A program made the position numbers and the translations under genes. Of a stretch of 38,052 nucleotides of DNA, positions 1 through 8,428 are shown in pieces. Source of the DNA: Planctomycetaceae bacterium. GTDB taxonomy: Bacteria > Planctomycetota > Planctomycetia > Planctomycetales > Planctomycetaceae. Each line of letters opens with the position of its first letter. Positions within the stretch are counted from its first letter, which is position 1. The notes below the pieces were generated by a model. The model saw only the letters and a program-made list of their open reading frames with translations. It searched no databases and was not told the DNA's origin. The stretch spans positions 1-38,052 of the forward strand of contig JABISG010000011.1 in NCBI GenBank assembly GCA_018699955.1, read 5' to 3'.

Positions 1-337
1 CGCGACCTTGCAGGTAGGTTCCGTTGGCACGAAATCTTCGGTCGCCGATGACGACCGTTTCGATCAGGTTCGCCTTCACCGACCGGTAACCGTGAATTCT
101 GTAACGGGCGCGCTGCAACAGTTCAGAAGCAGTGATCGCAACTGGCAACTCGTCGCTGTCGGCCTCGGTCTTTCCGTCCCGATTCGCGGCTGACCGACTG
201 CCATCCGCGACCGATGACGCAGCGTCTTTCGGCGGGCCATCGGTCGATGCGGTTTGCGCGCCAGCCGCGGTGAATGAAAGCCAGATTGCAGCAATCGCGA
301 CGAAAACCGCAACTGTTAAAATGGGTGCTTTTTTCAT
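1..337 (-). CDS. Exported protein of unknown function, 5' part only
   Basis: An open frame runs from an ATG at 337 off the left edge of the window, giving 112 residues with no stop. The start MKKAPILTVAVFVAIAAIW is a clear signal peptide (two lysines, long hydrophobic core), followed by an Ala-rich cleavage region ending near AGAQT. A low-complexity Ser/Asp/Arg linker follows. The last visible 45 residues read like the start of a folded domain: an ELLQRAR helix, then SVKANLIETVVIGDRRF and NGTYLQG, probably beta strands. This pattern recalls the first strands of LolA-like lipid-binding folds, but that is an inference from a fragment. The gene is divergent from the lipoprotein gene at 676. The real protein length and function cannot be seen here. 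Confidence 0.7.
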   Translation of the reverse strand, partial: MKKAPILTVAVFVAIAAIWLSFTAAGAQTASTDGPPKDAASSVADGSRSAANRDGKTEADSDELPVAITASELLQRARYRIHGYRSVKANLIETVVIGDRRFRANGTYLQGR

Positions 338-675
338 CTTGTTCCGAAAAAAGGGATTTTACCAAAGATTCGTAACGTAACGGACCGAAAAAAGAACTGT
401 CCCACGTTACAGCGATTGCTGTGGAGGCGAGCGGTCCCTTAAATTGGCCGCCGGCTGGGGATTGCAGACAGCAGTACATTTTAGTCCGACAGGCACTTTC
501 GGGTCGACCGCAATTCATTCGGTTCGATCTCACCGCTTCGGCGGAAACTGCCGGACAACCTGAACAAATTAGAATCGGAACCGAGCGCACGGCGCGCAGG
601 GAATTTTGGAACGGGCATACGAAACCCGAAAGGCACCAGCGGTGCCAAGTCGGGGATTGGGAGAAAAGGGTCGTG
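338..675. other. Divergent intergenic region, no gene seen
   Basis: This 338-base gap separates the minus-strand exported protein from the plus-strand lipoprotein gene, so it should hold promoters for both. An open frame upstream of 676 extends the lipoprotein frame leftward to 421. That extension carries no signal peptide at its start and would bury the good one at 676, so I treat it as untranslated. I see no convincing promoter boxes, hairpin or RNA gene. Confidence 0.4.
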
Positions 676-1836
676 ATGAAATACTATTTCTTAGGCCTCG
701 CCACGCTGGTAGTCGTAGTTTGTGGCTGCGTTGTGGATGGCGGTCAGGTGTTTCCCCGGCGCGACGAGTATCACGCCCCACCGGCCTCAATGTTGACTCG
801 TCCCGGGCCGATGGTCGATGGACCGGGTCCGGGCGTCATGGGGATGCTGGCTCCACCGCAGGCCCACATGATGGCGGGTCGCAACACACAGGTGCAGTTT
901 GTCGATCCTCCAGGAATGCAAATTGGCTGGCAAATTCGTGAAGGGTACGCCGAAAACCAGCTCGTCTCGGGTGGCGGACGCTACAACTTCCGACAGGGAG
1001 CAACCTACCGTCTGAAGCTGAAGAACATTCCCAACCGGGAAGGTTTGACGCTGTATCCGACGCTGCAGGTTTACCCGGCACATCCGACGACCGATGCGTA
1101 CCTTTCGCACAACAGCGTTCCGATGGAACTGAGCGACGAGGATCTCGATCAGGTCGAAAGCAACAACTTCGTCACCAAAGTGATCTACCTACCCGATCCG
1201 CGATTCCAGGACCTGGCGGTTGTGGGATTGGCCGAAACTCTGGTTTCGACGCGGCTGGAACCGGGCGTCGATCCGGTCGCAGAAGCCGATCGTCGCGGCA
1301 CAATTATGCTTGTGTTGCGGTTGGGTAACATGGACATGGAAATGCCGGCCGGAAACGGCGGCAACGCCGACAGTGCAAGGTGGCAGGGCGGAATGGGCCC
1401 GGTATCGTTTTCCCAAGTCGATGGCGAGAAAGGGCAGCACGCACCTCCGATGCCAATCGGTCCGGCTGGGAGCGGTTCGCTGAACGTGCCGGGACCAATG
1501 ATGATGGCCGGTTCGGGACGTCCAGGTATGCCGACACCGAGTCCGGTGGCCGGCATGGGAAACATTCCGGCGTGGGGACAACCCATGACATCGACGCCAA
1601 TCGGATTGCCAGGTCCTCCTCACCTACCATTCGGACGGCCGGCCAGTTTGAAGTCGCACACGATCCGTAATCGTACGAAAGTGAATCTGCCGAAACCGGT
1701 TGATCACATGTTGATCGACGTCAGTCACGAGCCGGGCATCAGCATGCCTCCTCCGGTGAAGTACATCGAGTACAAGGAAAAACATCCGGTCTATAGTCCG
1801 GGTGAAATGTCCCATCCGGCATGGTCGCGACGATAG
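676..1836 (+). CDS. Putative lipoprotein, paralogue of the next gene
   Basis: A 386-residue protein. I chose the ATG at 676 because it gives a lipoprotein signal peptide ([18 protein letters not shown]) with a Cys at residues 16-18 and a GGGAGAA-type ribosome site shortly upstream; the frame is open back to 421. The body has a conserved block at about 75-215 containing [36 protein letters not shown] and [16 protein letters not shown]. The same order of motifs occurs in the neighbour at 2019, so the two are paralogues. The C-terminal 170 residues are rich in Pro, Gly and Met and probably disordered. It is anchored in the envelope and heads a three-gene plus-strand cluster. No function is known to me; the conserved block may be a beta-rich domain. 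Confidence 0.75.
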   Translation: MKYYFLGLATLVVVVCGCVVDGGQVFPRRDEYHAPPASMLTRPGPMVDGPGPGVMGMLAPPQAHMMAGRNTQVQFVDPPGMQIGWQIREGYAENQLVSGGGRYNFRQGATYRLKLKNIPNREGLTLYPTLQVYPAHPTTDAYLSHNSVPMELSDEDLDQVESNNFVTKVIYLPDPRFQDLAVVGLAETLVSTRLEPGVDPVAEADRRGTIMLVLRLGNMDMEMPAGNGGNADSARWQGGMGPVSFSQVDGEKGQHAPPMPIGPAGSGSLNVPGPMMMAGSGRPGMPTPSPVAGMGNIPAWGQPMTSTPIGLPGPPHLPFGRPASLKSHTIRNRTKVNLPKPVDHMLIDVSHEPGISMPPPVKYIEYKEKHPVYSPGEMSHPAWSRR

Positions 1837-1857
1837 TCGCAGAGTGGAGAGTTGGGG

Positions 1858-1899
1858 GTCGAGAGTTACGAACAGCGGTCGTTTGTTCTGGCTCTCGAC
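1858..1899. repeat. Two-stem inverted repeat between paralogous envelope genes
   Basis: An 8-bp outer stem GTCGAGAG/CTCTCGAC (1858-1865 with 1892-1899) encloses a second short stem GAACA/TGTTC. It lies 21 bases after the stop of the lipoprotein gene and 120 bases before the next start. There is no T-run after it, so it is not a textbook intrinsic terminator. It could be a REP-like element, an RNA processing site or an attenuator-like hairpin. Confidence 0.5.
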
Positions 1900-2018
1900 T
1901 CACTACGCTCAGCTTGACGACAGTGATTGTCTGCGTGATTCGTTCAACTGTTTCGCCTCGTAAAACGGGCATGTTGTCACGAGAGATTAACGTGCTGTTT
2001 AACGCGGTCCACAACCCG

Positions 2019-2810
2019 ATGAGACGCCGACGCCTTGAAGTGGCGCTGCTGGCAGGTTTGCTGGCTCTTCTCTTCAGTTCGACCGCATCGGCACAATTCA
2101 AGGGTGCCGAGGGGCGTTATCATCCGCTGAACCAGCAGACCCCGCCGGGAACGGCCGGGCTTTGGTCGGCCATAATGAACCCTGCGGCGGCACGGTATCA
2201 TCAACCGGTTCGAGTTGAACTCCCACGGGGAGGACAGGTCACCTTCTTTGCCGGGCCGGAACGACGTGCCGTAGCTCAGCCGGCCCCTGCAGTTGCCGGC
2301 GTTGCAGTTGGTCATGTTTACCGGTTGCGCATCAGCGACATGCCACAATATCCGGGAATCGATCTGTTTCCAACAATCGAGATTCTCGATCGTCTCCATC
2401 CGCCCGCCGGCAAGCTGTTCGACTTCCCCGTGCCGGTGCAGATTACTCCGGACGAAATCGATCTCGCCTTGCAAGGAAATCTTGTCACGAAGGTTATCTA
2501 TCTGGAACAACCCCAGTTGGCCGATCCGCGACCGCAGTCAGATCTTGTCGGGGCGACTGTGGTTGCAGCAAACCAAAATGCCTTGGTCGAAGCGGACCGG
2601 CGCGGAAGGCCAATGGTCATTCTTCGCATGGGCGGAAGAGTTCCCAGCCGACAGGATGGCGATGCACGTTTCTTCGGCTCGGGAGCAAAGATTACGCTGC
2701 CGCCGAAATCGGCAGCCCAAAAACCACCGGCGGCGGCACAGCGCCGCAACCCGTCACGTCGCACAAGAGTTTCCAACCTGGCACCCATCAACCGATTCAT
2801 CGGTAGGTAA
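2019..2810 (+). CDS. Exported protein, paralogue of the preceding lipoprotein
   Basis: A 263-residue protein. The ATG at 2019 gives MRRRRLEVALLAGLLALLF followed by an ASA|QF signal peptidase I site; an alternative ATG at 1971 would put 16 poorly conserved residues ahead of this signal. The mature part aligns by motif order with the gene at 676: VGHVYRLRISDMPQYPG, LFPTIEIL, QGNLVTKVIYLEQP, VEADRRGRPMVILRMGG. Unlike the paralogue it has no lipobox and lacks the long Pro/Gly/Met tail, ending instead in a basic Pro/Arg-rich stretch. So one copy is predicted to be membrane-anchored and the other free in the periplasm or outside. Function unknown. It ends 12 bases before the next gene, suggesting a shared transcript. 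Confidence 0.75.
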   Translation: MRRRRLEVALLAGLLALLFSSTASAQFKGAEGRYHPLNQQTPPGTAGLWSAIMNPAAARYHQPVRVELPRGGQVTFFAGPERRAVAQPAPAVAGVAVGHVYRLRISDMPQYPGIDLFPTIEILDRLHPPAGKLFDFPVPVQITPDEIDLALQGNLVTKVIYLEQPQLADPRPQSDLVGATVVAANQNALVEADRRGRPMVILRMGGRVPSRQDGDARFFGSGAKITLPPKSAAQKPPAAAQRRNPSRRTRVSNLAPINRFIGR

Positions 2811-2822
2811 TCAACTAGCTCA

Positions 2823-4256
2823 ATGACGATGACGTCAACGAATAACAATTCCAACCACAAGACAACAGATGCCGCAAACACCGGTTTGCGATTGCATGCT
2901 GGCCGAATGTTGGTGTCGGTCTGCCTGACCGGTGGAATGTTGCTTACGTGTTCGTGCCTGGGTGGTGTTGGCGGGAGAACGGCTTCGCGTGATCCGTTTC
3001 TGCAGCCGACCGATGCGGCTTCACCCGATTCGACTTCACCTGTGCAAAATATTCCAGCAGACCAGGCTCCCGTGCGTGTGGCCGAGTTGCCGCAGCCGAT
3101 GAACGCGCCGGCAACCCGAACCGATTCCGATGCGATTGAGCAGGTCGCTTACTCTCAGCCGAAGCAAGTGGGCGTCGTTCGGCTGGCGGAATGGCAGTCG
3201 CCGTCGCAATCGATGGATTCGCAAAGACGCGTCGAGCCGGCCATCTATTCCACTCCCACGGTGGCACGCACTGAGATCACTCCAGCCGCATACCACGTTG
3301 ACGCCGCGCCTCCGAAAGCGGAGTACAACATCAGCGACATCGACGAACACACCGACGAGTATTTGCTGGACGGCGGAGACCGGGCGTTGCCGATTCACTT
3401 CGACCGCTTCCATCGTCTCGGCGTCGATACCGAAGACACGATTGCAGAATACTCCGACCATTTGGGCAACCGTCATGTGAAGCCGACGAATCGCGTCGCC
3501 GTCTACGCACCGCGATTCGGAGCAGTGCGAACGGTCACCGGGCCGGGAGCGGGGACGGCGGTTGAGCTGTTTGCTCTCTCATCCGACACCAGTGGAACAG
3601 CGGGGTTGAAGAACCGCCGCACGCCGCTCAATCGAACTCAACGCGATGCCATCAACAGAATCGATGTCCGTTCGCGGCCCAGTGGAGTTGAAAGTGGCGC
3701 CAACCGCCGGGGTGTGTCTCAATCGACGGCACTGCTGTTGAACGTGAAGCCCGTGAAGGCGGCCGAAGATCTGTCGTTTGTCGGTTCGGGACGCTTCCTG
3801 CAAACCGAACGCGCACGCATCGCGGCTGGCATTCAAGCAGCCGCCGTCTGGTCGCGAACGCAATCGCCCGTCATCATTGCACAAGACGACGGACTGCAAG
3901 AAGCGTATGCAGCGTTTAAACCACAGGAATTGGTCGGGCTGGACGACGAACATTTGAAAAAAGGCGAGCTGCGAATTGTGAAGTTGGCCGACCGCAAGAC
4001 GGCCAAACCGGGCGATGTGATTACCTTCACAATTCGCTACGACAATTTGGGCGACCGGGAGCTGAATCACATCCGGATCATCGACAATCTGACGCCGCGT
4101 CTGGAATACGTCGAAGACAGTGCAACGTCGGACCGTGCCGGACGGTTGGATACAGAAGACAACGGAGAAGGTTCGCTGGTCTTAAAGTTCATCGTGGACC
4201 GCCCGCTTCCCGGTCATAAGGGAGGCGTCGTGACATTCAAGGCACTCGTTCGCTGA
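2823..4256 (+). CDS. Surface protein with C-terminal DUF11-type repeat domain
   Basis: A 477-residue protein. The hydrophobic segment near residues 29-46 (MLVSVCLTGGMLLTCSC) reads as a signal peptide with a possible but imperfect lipobox, so the protein may be a lipoprotein; an ATG at 2907 would start directly at it. Residues about 50-360 are low in obvious domains and rich in Pro, Ala and Thr. The C-terminal 100 residues are a DUF11/conserved-repeat domain: LRIVKLADRKTAKPGD, then VITFTIRYDNLGDREL, IRIIDNLTPRLEYV and a closing GGVVTFKALV strand. These Ig-like domains are common in large planctomycete cell-surface proteins. It is the third gene of the envelope cluster, 12 bases after its neighbour, and is followed by a strong terminator at 4316. 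Confidence 0.75.
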   Translation: MTMTSTNNNSNHKTTDAANTGLRLHAGRMLVSVCLTGGMLLTCSCLGGVGGRTASRDPFLQPTDAASPDSTSPVQNIPADQAPVRVAELPQPMNAPATRTDSDAIEQVAYSQPKQVGVVRLAEWQSPSQSMDSQRRVEPAIYSTPTVARTEITPAAYHVDAAPPKAEYNISDIDEHTDEYLLDGGDRALPIHFDRFHRLGVDTEDTIAEYSDHLGNRHVKPTNRVAVYAPRFGAVRTVTGPGAGTAVELFALSSDTSGTAGLKNRRTPLNRTQRDAINRIDVRSRPSGVESGANRRGVSQSTALLLNVKPVKAAEDLSFVGSGRFLQTERARIAAGIQAAAVWSRTQSPVIIAQDDGLQEAYAAFKPQELVGLDDEHLKKGELRIVKLADRKTAKPGDVITFTIRYDNLGDRELNHIRIIDNLTPRLEYVEDSATSDRAGRLDTEDNGEGSLVLKFIVDRPLPGHKGGVVTFKALVR

Positions 4257-4315
4257 ATTGATTCGCTGAACGCTGTTTGAAAAACCTGAGATGCTCGGAT
4301 TCCCGCGAATCCGGA

Positions 4316-4345
4316 CCCGCCACGTTCCGCGTGGCGGGTTTTTTT
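4316..4345 (+). terminator. Intrinsic terminator of the envelope cluster
   Basis: A perfect 9-bp stem CCCGCCACG/CGTGGCGGG with a 5-base loop is followed directly by seven T residues (4339-4345). It stands 60 bases after the stop of the DUF11 gene and shows that the plus-strand cluster from 676 ends here. Confidence 0.9.
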
Positions 4346-4362
4346 ACGCCCCAATGAACCCC

Positions 4363-4394
4363 AAGCCCACGGGCAGCACTCCGTGGGATCGAAC
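4363..4394 (+). repeat. Palindromic REP-like element, family A, copy 1
   Basis: A 32-base element with a CCCACGG/CCGTGGG stem, flanked by AAG on the left and ATCGAAC on the right. The same frame (AAGCCC, palindrome, GGGATCGA) returns at 10748, 20354 and 27172 in this window. It is intergenic and lies between the terminator at 4316 and the small lipoprotein gene. The rest of the gap up to 4636 shows an AT-rich stretch around 4440-4510 but no gene. Confidence 0.7.
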
Positions 4395-4636
4395 CGCAAC
4401 CGTTGTGAATTGAGTGGAGTGAGCGCCATTCAGTCCCCTCATTTACTCGTATTTATCATTCATCAATCATCGTTCATCCGTTTTCCATCACAATTCGTTA
4501 TTTCTTTTTGAGAAAGTGGGAATAAACGATTGCGAACAGGGATCAGAGTTGTTGGAATGGCCCCTTCGTCGGGGCACGCCCAACCATGGGCGACCCGGAA
4601 TGGGGAACACTTTTCAGTAACACGAGGAATGATTCG

Positions 4637-4945
4637 ATGAAGAAGCTGACTACACTGTTGATGATGCTCTGCTTGGGGCTGTTCATTGTTGGTTGTGGTG
4701 GTGGCGATGACGCCGCGACCGATGGTGGTGACACTGGCGCTGACGCCGTCGCCCCGACCGATGGCGGTGCCCCGACCGATGATGCAATGCCCGCCGACGA
4801 TGCCGCTGGTGGCGACGAAGCTGCACCTGCTGGCGACGAAGCTGCACCCGCTGGCGACGAAGCTGCACCCGCTGGCGACGAAGCTGCACCCGCTGGCGAC
4901 GACGCTGCACCCGCTGGCGACGAAGCTGCACCTGCTGGCGAATAA
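4637..4945 (+). CDS. Small acidic lipoprotein with GDEAAPA tandem repeats
   Basis: A 102-residue protein. The ATG at 4637, preceded by ACGAGGAATGA, gives MKKLTTLLMMLCLGLFIVGC, a signal with a classical lipobox (IVGC) so Cys20 is the likely lipid-bearing residue. After Cys come GGGDD and a run of Asp, Gly, Ala and Pro; the last half is six copies of the heptad GDEAAPA (one copy GDDAAPA). The mature protein is therefore strongly negative and probably unfolded, like spacer or ion-binding envelope lipoproteins. It is a single gene between two terminators. Small planctomycete lipoproteins of this composition are common but uncharacterised. Real coding is supported by the signal peptide and the in-frame repeat unit. 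Confidence 0.8.
   Translation: MKKLTTLLMMLCLGLFIVGCGGGDDAATDGGDTGADAVAPTDGGAPTDDAMPADDAAGGDEAAPAGDEAAPAGDEAAPAGDEAAPAGDDAAPAGDEAAPAGE
4811..4936 (+). repeat. Six 21-bp tandem repeats inside the acidic lipoprotein gene
   Basis: The unit GGCGACGAAGCTGCACCCGC plus T is repeated six times in frame. Copies differ only at the CCT/CCC proline codon and one GAA-to-GAC change in the fifth copy. The near-identity suggests recent expansion by slippage or unequal exchange, so copy number may vary between strains. The unit encodes GDEAAPA. Confidence 0.9.
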
Positions 4946-5025
4946 TCACGGCATTTGAGATTTGGCTGCCGCTTGCTTTGCGGCGGCCGGGTTCGCCCGA
5001 TTTGGGCTAACCACACGGTAATTAG

Positions 5026-5058
5026 AAAACCCCCGCAGTCGGTGACTGCGGGGGTTTT
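5026..5058. terminator. Bidirectional intrinsic terminator
   Basis: A perfect 15-bp stem (AAAACCCCCGCAGTC with its complement) closes on a 3-base GGT loop. It has A-run and T-run ends, so it can stop transcription in both directions. It sits 80 bases after the small lipoprotein gene and before the convergent transporter gene ending at 5180. Confidence 0.9.
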
Positions 5059-5090
5059 CTTGTGTGCGCTCCGCAAGCTCTACAAATCGA

Positions 5091-5148
5091 AGCCTGAAGC
5101 GCAAGCGAAGGAGCTTTCTGGATTCATCCTTCGCTTGCGCTTCAGGCT
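5091..5148. repeat. Perfect 22-bp inverted repeat (hairpin)
   Basis: Arms at 5091-5112 and 5127-5148 are exact reverse complements (AGCCTGAAGCGCAAGCGAAG plus GA on the left), with a 14-base loop. There is no T-run. It lies between convergent genes, close to the bidirectional terminator. The arm sequence resembles other short GC-rich gap elements here (compare the CTTGCTTGCGC motif near 9298 and 11700), so it is probably a REP or MITE-like element. Confidence 0.8.
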
Positions 5149-5179
5149 CCGATAACTGATGTTCAATGAAGAACCAATC

Positions 5180-6715
5180 CTACAGGAAGATCCACGTCAT
5201 AATGAACGACAGCGGCAACAGCACGGCACAACTGTAGGCCATGTAGCCGAAAAAGCTCGGCATGCGGACGTTGTTCTTCTCGGCGATCGCCTTGACCATG
5301 AAGTTGGGGCCGTTGCCGATGTATGTCATCGCGCCCATGAAGACGGCCCCCAGGCTGATGGCCGACAGCACCACCACGCTGATGCCGGCGACACTTGGTC
5401 CGTCGGTCCCCGTCGAGCGGGCGGTTTCGAAGAAGACGACGTATGTGGGAGCGTTGTCGAGGAAGCTGGAAAGAATTCCCGTCCCCCAATAGAACTTCTG
5501 AGGCGAATCGACGCCGAGCGAGGCACCGTGAAGGGTCAGTAATTGTACGGGGGCCTGCATGCAGATGAAGATGCCGATGAATAGCGCGGCGACTTCGAGA
5601 ATGGCGTCGTAGTTAAAAGAATTCTGTTGGCGAATTTGTGGACTCGTACTCCACAGCGAAAGCGCGGTGAGCGCGAGCATCATGAGTTCGCGAAAATAGA
5701 GAGGAGCGTGCCAATGCGTTCCCGGCACAGCTTTTGAAGGATCGAACAAAATCACGCACGCAATCACACCGATCAGCCACAGGAAGTTAACACCGCCACG
5801 TAGGGCAAAGGGTTGTTTGCTTTCCGGCTTGGCTTCAACCGTCTTTTGATCCTCACCACGGTAACGCAGCGAATCCCACACGAAGTAAATGGCCATCAGA
5901 CTGATGTTCATGAACAGCCACATCGGCCAGAGACTGAGCGTCCAGTCGAAGGGTACACCGCGAAGGAATCCAAGGAATAACGGCGGGTCGCCAATGGGCA
6001 ACAAACAGCCGCCCGTGTTGCAGGCAACAAAGATGAAGAAGACAACCGTATGAGAGACGTGCTTGCGGTTGCGGTTGGCAGCAATCAACGGCCGAATGAG
6101 CAGCATGGCGGCACCGGTCGTGCCGATGAAACTCGCCATCAATCCGCCGATGCCAATGATGGCCGTGTTGAGTTTGGGGCGACCCACCAGATGCCCTTCG
6201 ACGGCAATTCCGCCACTGATCACATACAAACTGAATAACAGCGTGATGAAGGGAATGTACTCGACAAGAATGGCGTTTTTCAGAACCGTCACAGCGGCCG
6301 GCCAACCAGCGGCCGAAAGCGCGTGTGATGAATGATCGACAACGCCGTGTCCGTAAACGAACGCGTAATAAAGCAACGTCACACTGCCGAGAACGCCGGC
6401 AATTAACAGCCGATTCCAATTGCATTCCCACCAATGTTCGGTCTTGCGAAACAGAGGCAACAACGCGATGCACAGCAACAACGCAGCGAACGGAACAATG
6501 CTGTACAAGGCCGGGGAAGCAGCGACGGGATGAGCTTCCGATCCACCGTGTCCATGTTCGACAGCATGCGCCGACGGAGCGCTGACATGCACGGCTGCAA
6601 GCTGCGAACCGACCAAATGCCAAGCCGCATACATCACGGCAACGGCTGCGATTGCGGCAATCACAATCTTGCGGGAGACGTTATGCTGATCGCAGGTCAG
6701 GGCATCGACTTGCAT
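5180..6715 (-). CDS. Na+/H+ antiporter-like ion transporter (ArsB/NhaD superfamily)
   Basis: A 511-residue integral membrane protein with about 12 hydrophobic segments. A hydrophobic stretch at 16-35 is followed by a His-rich loop (residues about 44-65). Key regions are [21 protein letters not shown] in the first half, [20 protein letters not shown], and [18 protein letters not shown] in the middle, a re-entrant-loop signature of this superfamily; a matching block, [17 protein letters not shown], lies in the second half. Such proteins exchange Na+ (or sometimes organic acids) for protons across the inner membrane. The exact ion is not decided by sequence, and citrate-type transport cannot be excluded. 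It is a single gene; the ATG at 6715 has an AAGAGAAA upstream. It converges with the gene ending at 4945. Confidence 0.8.
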   Translation of the reverse strand: MQVDALTCDQHNVSRKIVIAAIAAVAVMYAAWHLVGSQLAAVHVSAPSAHAVEHGHGGSEAHPVAASPALYSIVPFAALLLCIALLPLFRKTEHWWECNWNRLLIAGVLGSVTLLYYAFVYGHGVVDHSSHALSAAGWPAAVTVLKNAILVEYIPFITLLFSLYVISGGIAVEGHLVGRPKLNTAIIGIGGLMASFIGTTGAAMLLIRPLIAANRNRKHVSHTVVFFIFVACNTGGCLLPIGDPPLFLGFLRGVPFDWTLSLWPMWLFMNISLMAIYFVWDSLRYRGEDQKTVEAKPESKQPFALRGGVNFLWLIGVIACVILFDPSKAVPGTHWHAPLYFRELMMLALTALSLWSTSPQIRQQNSFNYDAILEVAALFIGIFICMQAPVQLLTLHGASLGVDSPQKFYWGTGILSSFLDNAPTYVVFFETARSTGTDGPSVAGISVVVLSAISLGAVFMGAMTYIGNGPNFMVKAIAEKNNVRMPSFFGYMAYSCAVLLPLSFIMTWIFL

Positions 6716-6948
6716 GGGATTTCTCTTTGGTGCGGATGGCGTGAGTCGGGGGGATTGAAATCGAGTCGGCAGGTGGGGGGAATGCGAGATTTCATCCCGT
6801 CATTCCCATTGCCGATCAAATCGGAAGGTTCACAAGGAATATAGGCCGCATTGCGGAGTGCGTCGGACGCATATTCGCAACGGAGGCGATTGCGGTGTGG
6901 AGAAATCCGATTCGACGGATCAAGCCGGTTATGTCGGCACGACGACGG

Positions 6949-8319
6949 CTATTCGCGCGGTCCGGGATCGGTCAATCCCTGTACCAACATCACCAATGCG
7001 CCCAACAGCGACAGCCCGGAAGCGACCCAGAAGATTCCACCGCCCAAATCGAGACATTGGACGCGGAATAGATACAGATCGAAAGTCTGGCTGCTGAGCA
7101 GAAAGAAACCAGCCAGCGGCGCCAGCATACCGCGGACGCCGGTCAGGCCAACGTGGATGGCGTTGTACAGCGAAATGTTCTCGTTGCGCGCGAAGTACAA
7201 ACTGCCGGTAAGCCAGTTGATGGTGCCACCGCCATTGCCAATCGCGTGAATGATGGCCCCCACAAGAAACGGCCAGACTTGCAGCGTCATCGCCCCGTAG
7301 GCATGCAGGCTGTAGGCGACCAATTGAAACGTGTTGAAGATCGCGCGGGCGATCATGGGGTTGACGCGGTCGAGAAACCGTCCCCAGAACGGGGCCGAGG
7401 CCATCATGAACATCACCGGCAGCACGGCGAATACCAAACCAACAATCAACGTTTCAATCGACTGCCGATCCAGATTCCACGTTTCGAGTAGCAGTCCCTG
7501 CAAGGCCCGCGGCACAAGTTCGGTGGGTAACTTCTCGGCAATCACGTCTTCGCGAAGAACTTCGGCTACGTAAACCATCGCCATGTGATTCGCAAAGCCG
7601 GCCAACGCAAATCCGCATTGAAAACAAAGAAAGCGGCGATCGGCCAGAAAAATCTTCAGCCCGTTGAAAAACGCGTGATGCGGATGCACGGCATCGTCTC
7701 GGGCGAACACATTGTTTTTCGAGATCGGCAGCCGCGCATAAAACAGCGTGGAGACAAACAGCAGAATCGCCACCAGCCAGTAAACCGCCCAGTAGTAATC
7801 GGGCTGGAACGTAAACCACCAGTAACCGGACAGTGTGACGATGAGCGCCGCAACGGCCGAAACGGCCTTCACCCAGCCGACCGCTGCCCCGCGATGCGTG
7901 ACCGGGTAATTCACCCGGTACATGTTCATTTCGCCGACGCGGGGAAAGACCCGCACAATAAATGCGGCACCGACGATCAGCGTAAACAGTGTTGCCCCGC
8001 CGACCGGAGAAATAGTGACCAGCAGCAGCGCAGCCACCAACAGATTGGGATAGACGACCAGCGACCGCATCGGGATTTCACGGCCCAGCCAACTCACCAA
8101 CGGGCTGAATAAACTGCTGCCGCCAAACAGAATCGCCAGGAGCGCCAGATGTGTTTCGGTCCCGCCGATAATCGTTTTCAGAACGACCGTCGAAAGCAGA
8201 AACAGACAGACGAATGCGCCGGTGCCGATATTGTAGAACGATTCGAGAACGAGCGCCGGCCGATATCGGGCCGGCACACGGTCACGAATCCAAGGCGAGT
8301 TGGCCAACCGGCTGCGCAT
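6949..8319 (-). CDS. Major facilitator superfamily transporter
   Basis: A 456-residue membrane protein with about 12 hydrophobic segments and the long basic central loop typical of the MFS (around SKNNVFARDDAVHPHHAF). The start at 8319 is preferred: it has AAGGAA five bases upstream, whereas the longer frame to 8343 begins with TTG. After a short basic N-terminus comes the first helix (LVLESFYNIGTGAFVCLFLL). A loop with SWLGREIPMRSL fits the MFS loop 2-3 motif loosely. Substrate unknown. Neighbours are the antiporter downstream and an RraA-family gene upstream; the 230-base gap to the antiporter speaks against a tight operon. Confidence 0.8.
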   Translation of the reverse strand: MRSRLANSPWIRDRVPARYRPALVLESFYNIGTGAFVCLFLLSTVVLKTIIGGTETHLALLAILFGGSSLFSPLVSWLGREIPMRSLVVYPNLLVAALLLVTISPVGGATLFTLIVGAAFIVRVFPRVGEMNMYRVNYPVTHRGAAVGWVKAVSAVAALIVTLSGYWWFTFQPDYYWAVYWLVAILLFVSTLFYARLPISKNNVFARDDAVHPHHAFFNGLKIFLADRRFLCFQCGFALAGFANHMAMVYVAEVLREDVIAEKLPTELVPRALQGLLLETWNLDRQSIETLIVGLVFAVLPVMFMMASAPFWGRFLDRVNPMIARAIFNTFQLVAYSLHAYGAMTLQVWPFLVGAIIHAIGNGGGTINWLTGSLYFARNENISLYNAIHVGLTGVRGMLAPLAGFFLLSSQTFDLYLFRVQCLDLGGGIFWVASGLSLLGALVMLVQGLTDPGPRE

Positions 8320-8385
8320 TCGTTCCTTCACTATCACTACCAAAAAGAACGGTCAACGGACCGTCACTTGCGGTTTCGCGGTTGA

Positions 8386-8418
8386 AGAAACCCGGTTTCT
8401 TGGAGAAACCGGGTTTCT
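8386..8418. repeat. Hairpin with self-palindromic 15-bp arms
   Basis: Arms AGAAACCCGGTTTCT (8386-8400) and AGAAACCGGGTTTCT (8404-8418) pair perfectly around a TGG loop. Each arm is itself nearly palindromic. It lies 10 bases beyond the stop of the RraA-family gene and could end its minus-strand transcript, but no T-run follows. Such AAACCCGGTTT elements are common dispersed repeats in bacteria. Confidence 0.7.
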
Positions 8419-8428
8419 GGATTCCGTC

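Noticed and set aside
421..675. Longer start for the lipoprotein at 676
   Set aside because: It would place a non-hydrophobic 85-residue stretch before a good lipoprotein signal.
4811..4936. CRISPR array
   Set aside because: Units are contiguous with no spacers, in frame within a gene, and no cas genes are present.
4543..5076. Minus-strand 177-codon frame with repeated SPAGAAS units
   Set aside because: It is the reverse reading of the GDEAAPA tandem repeat in the lipoprotein gene at 4637 and runs through the terminator; the plus-strand frame has the signal peptide and ribosome site.
5853..6623. Minus-strand 256-codon frame inside the antiporter gene
   Set aside because: Out-of-frame shadow of the transporter gene; its Arg/Cys/His-rich product has no helices of the right kind.
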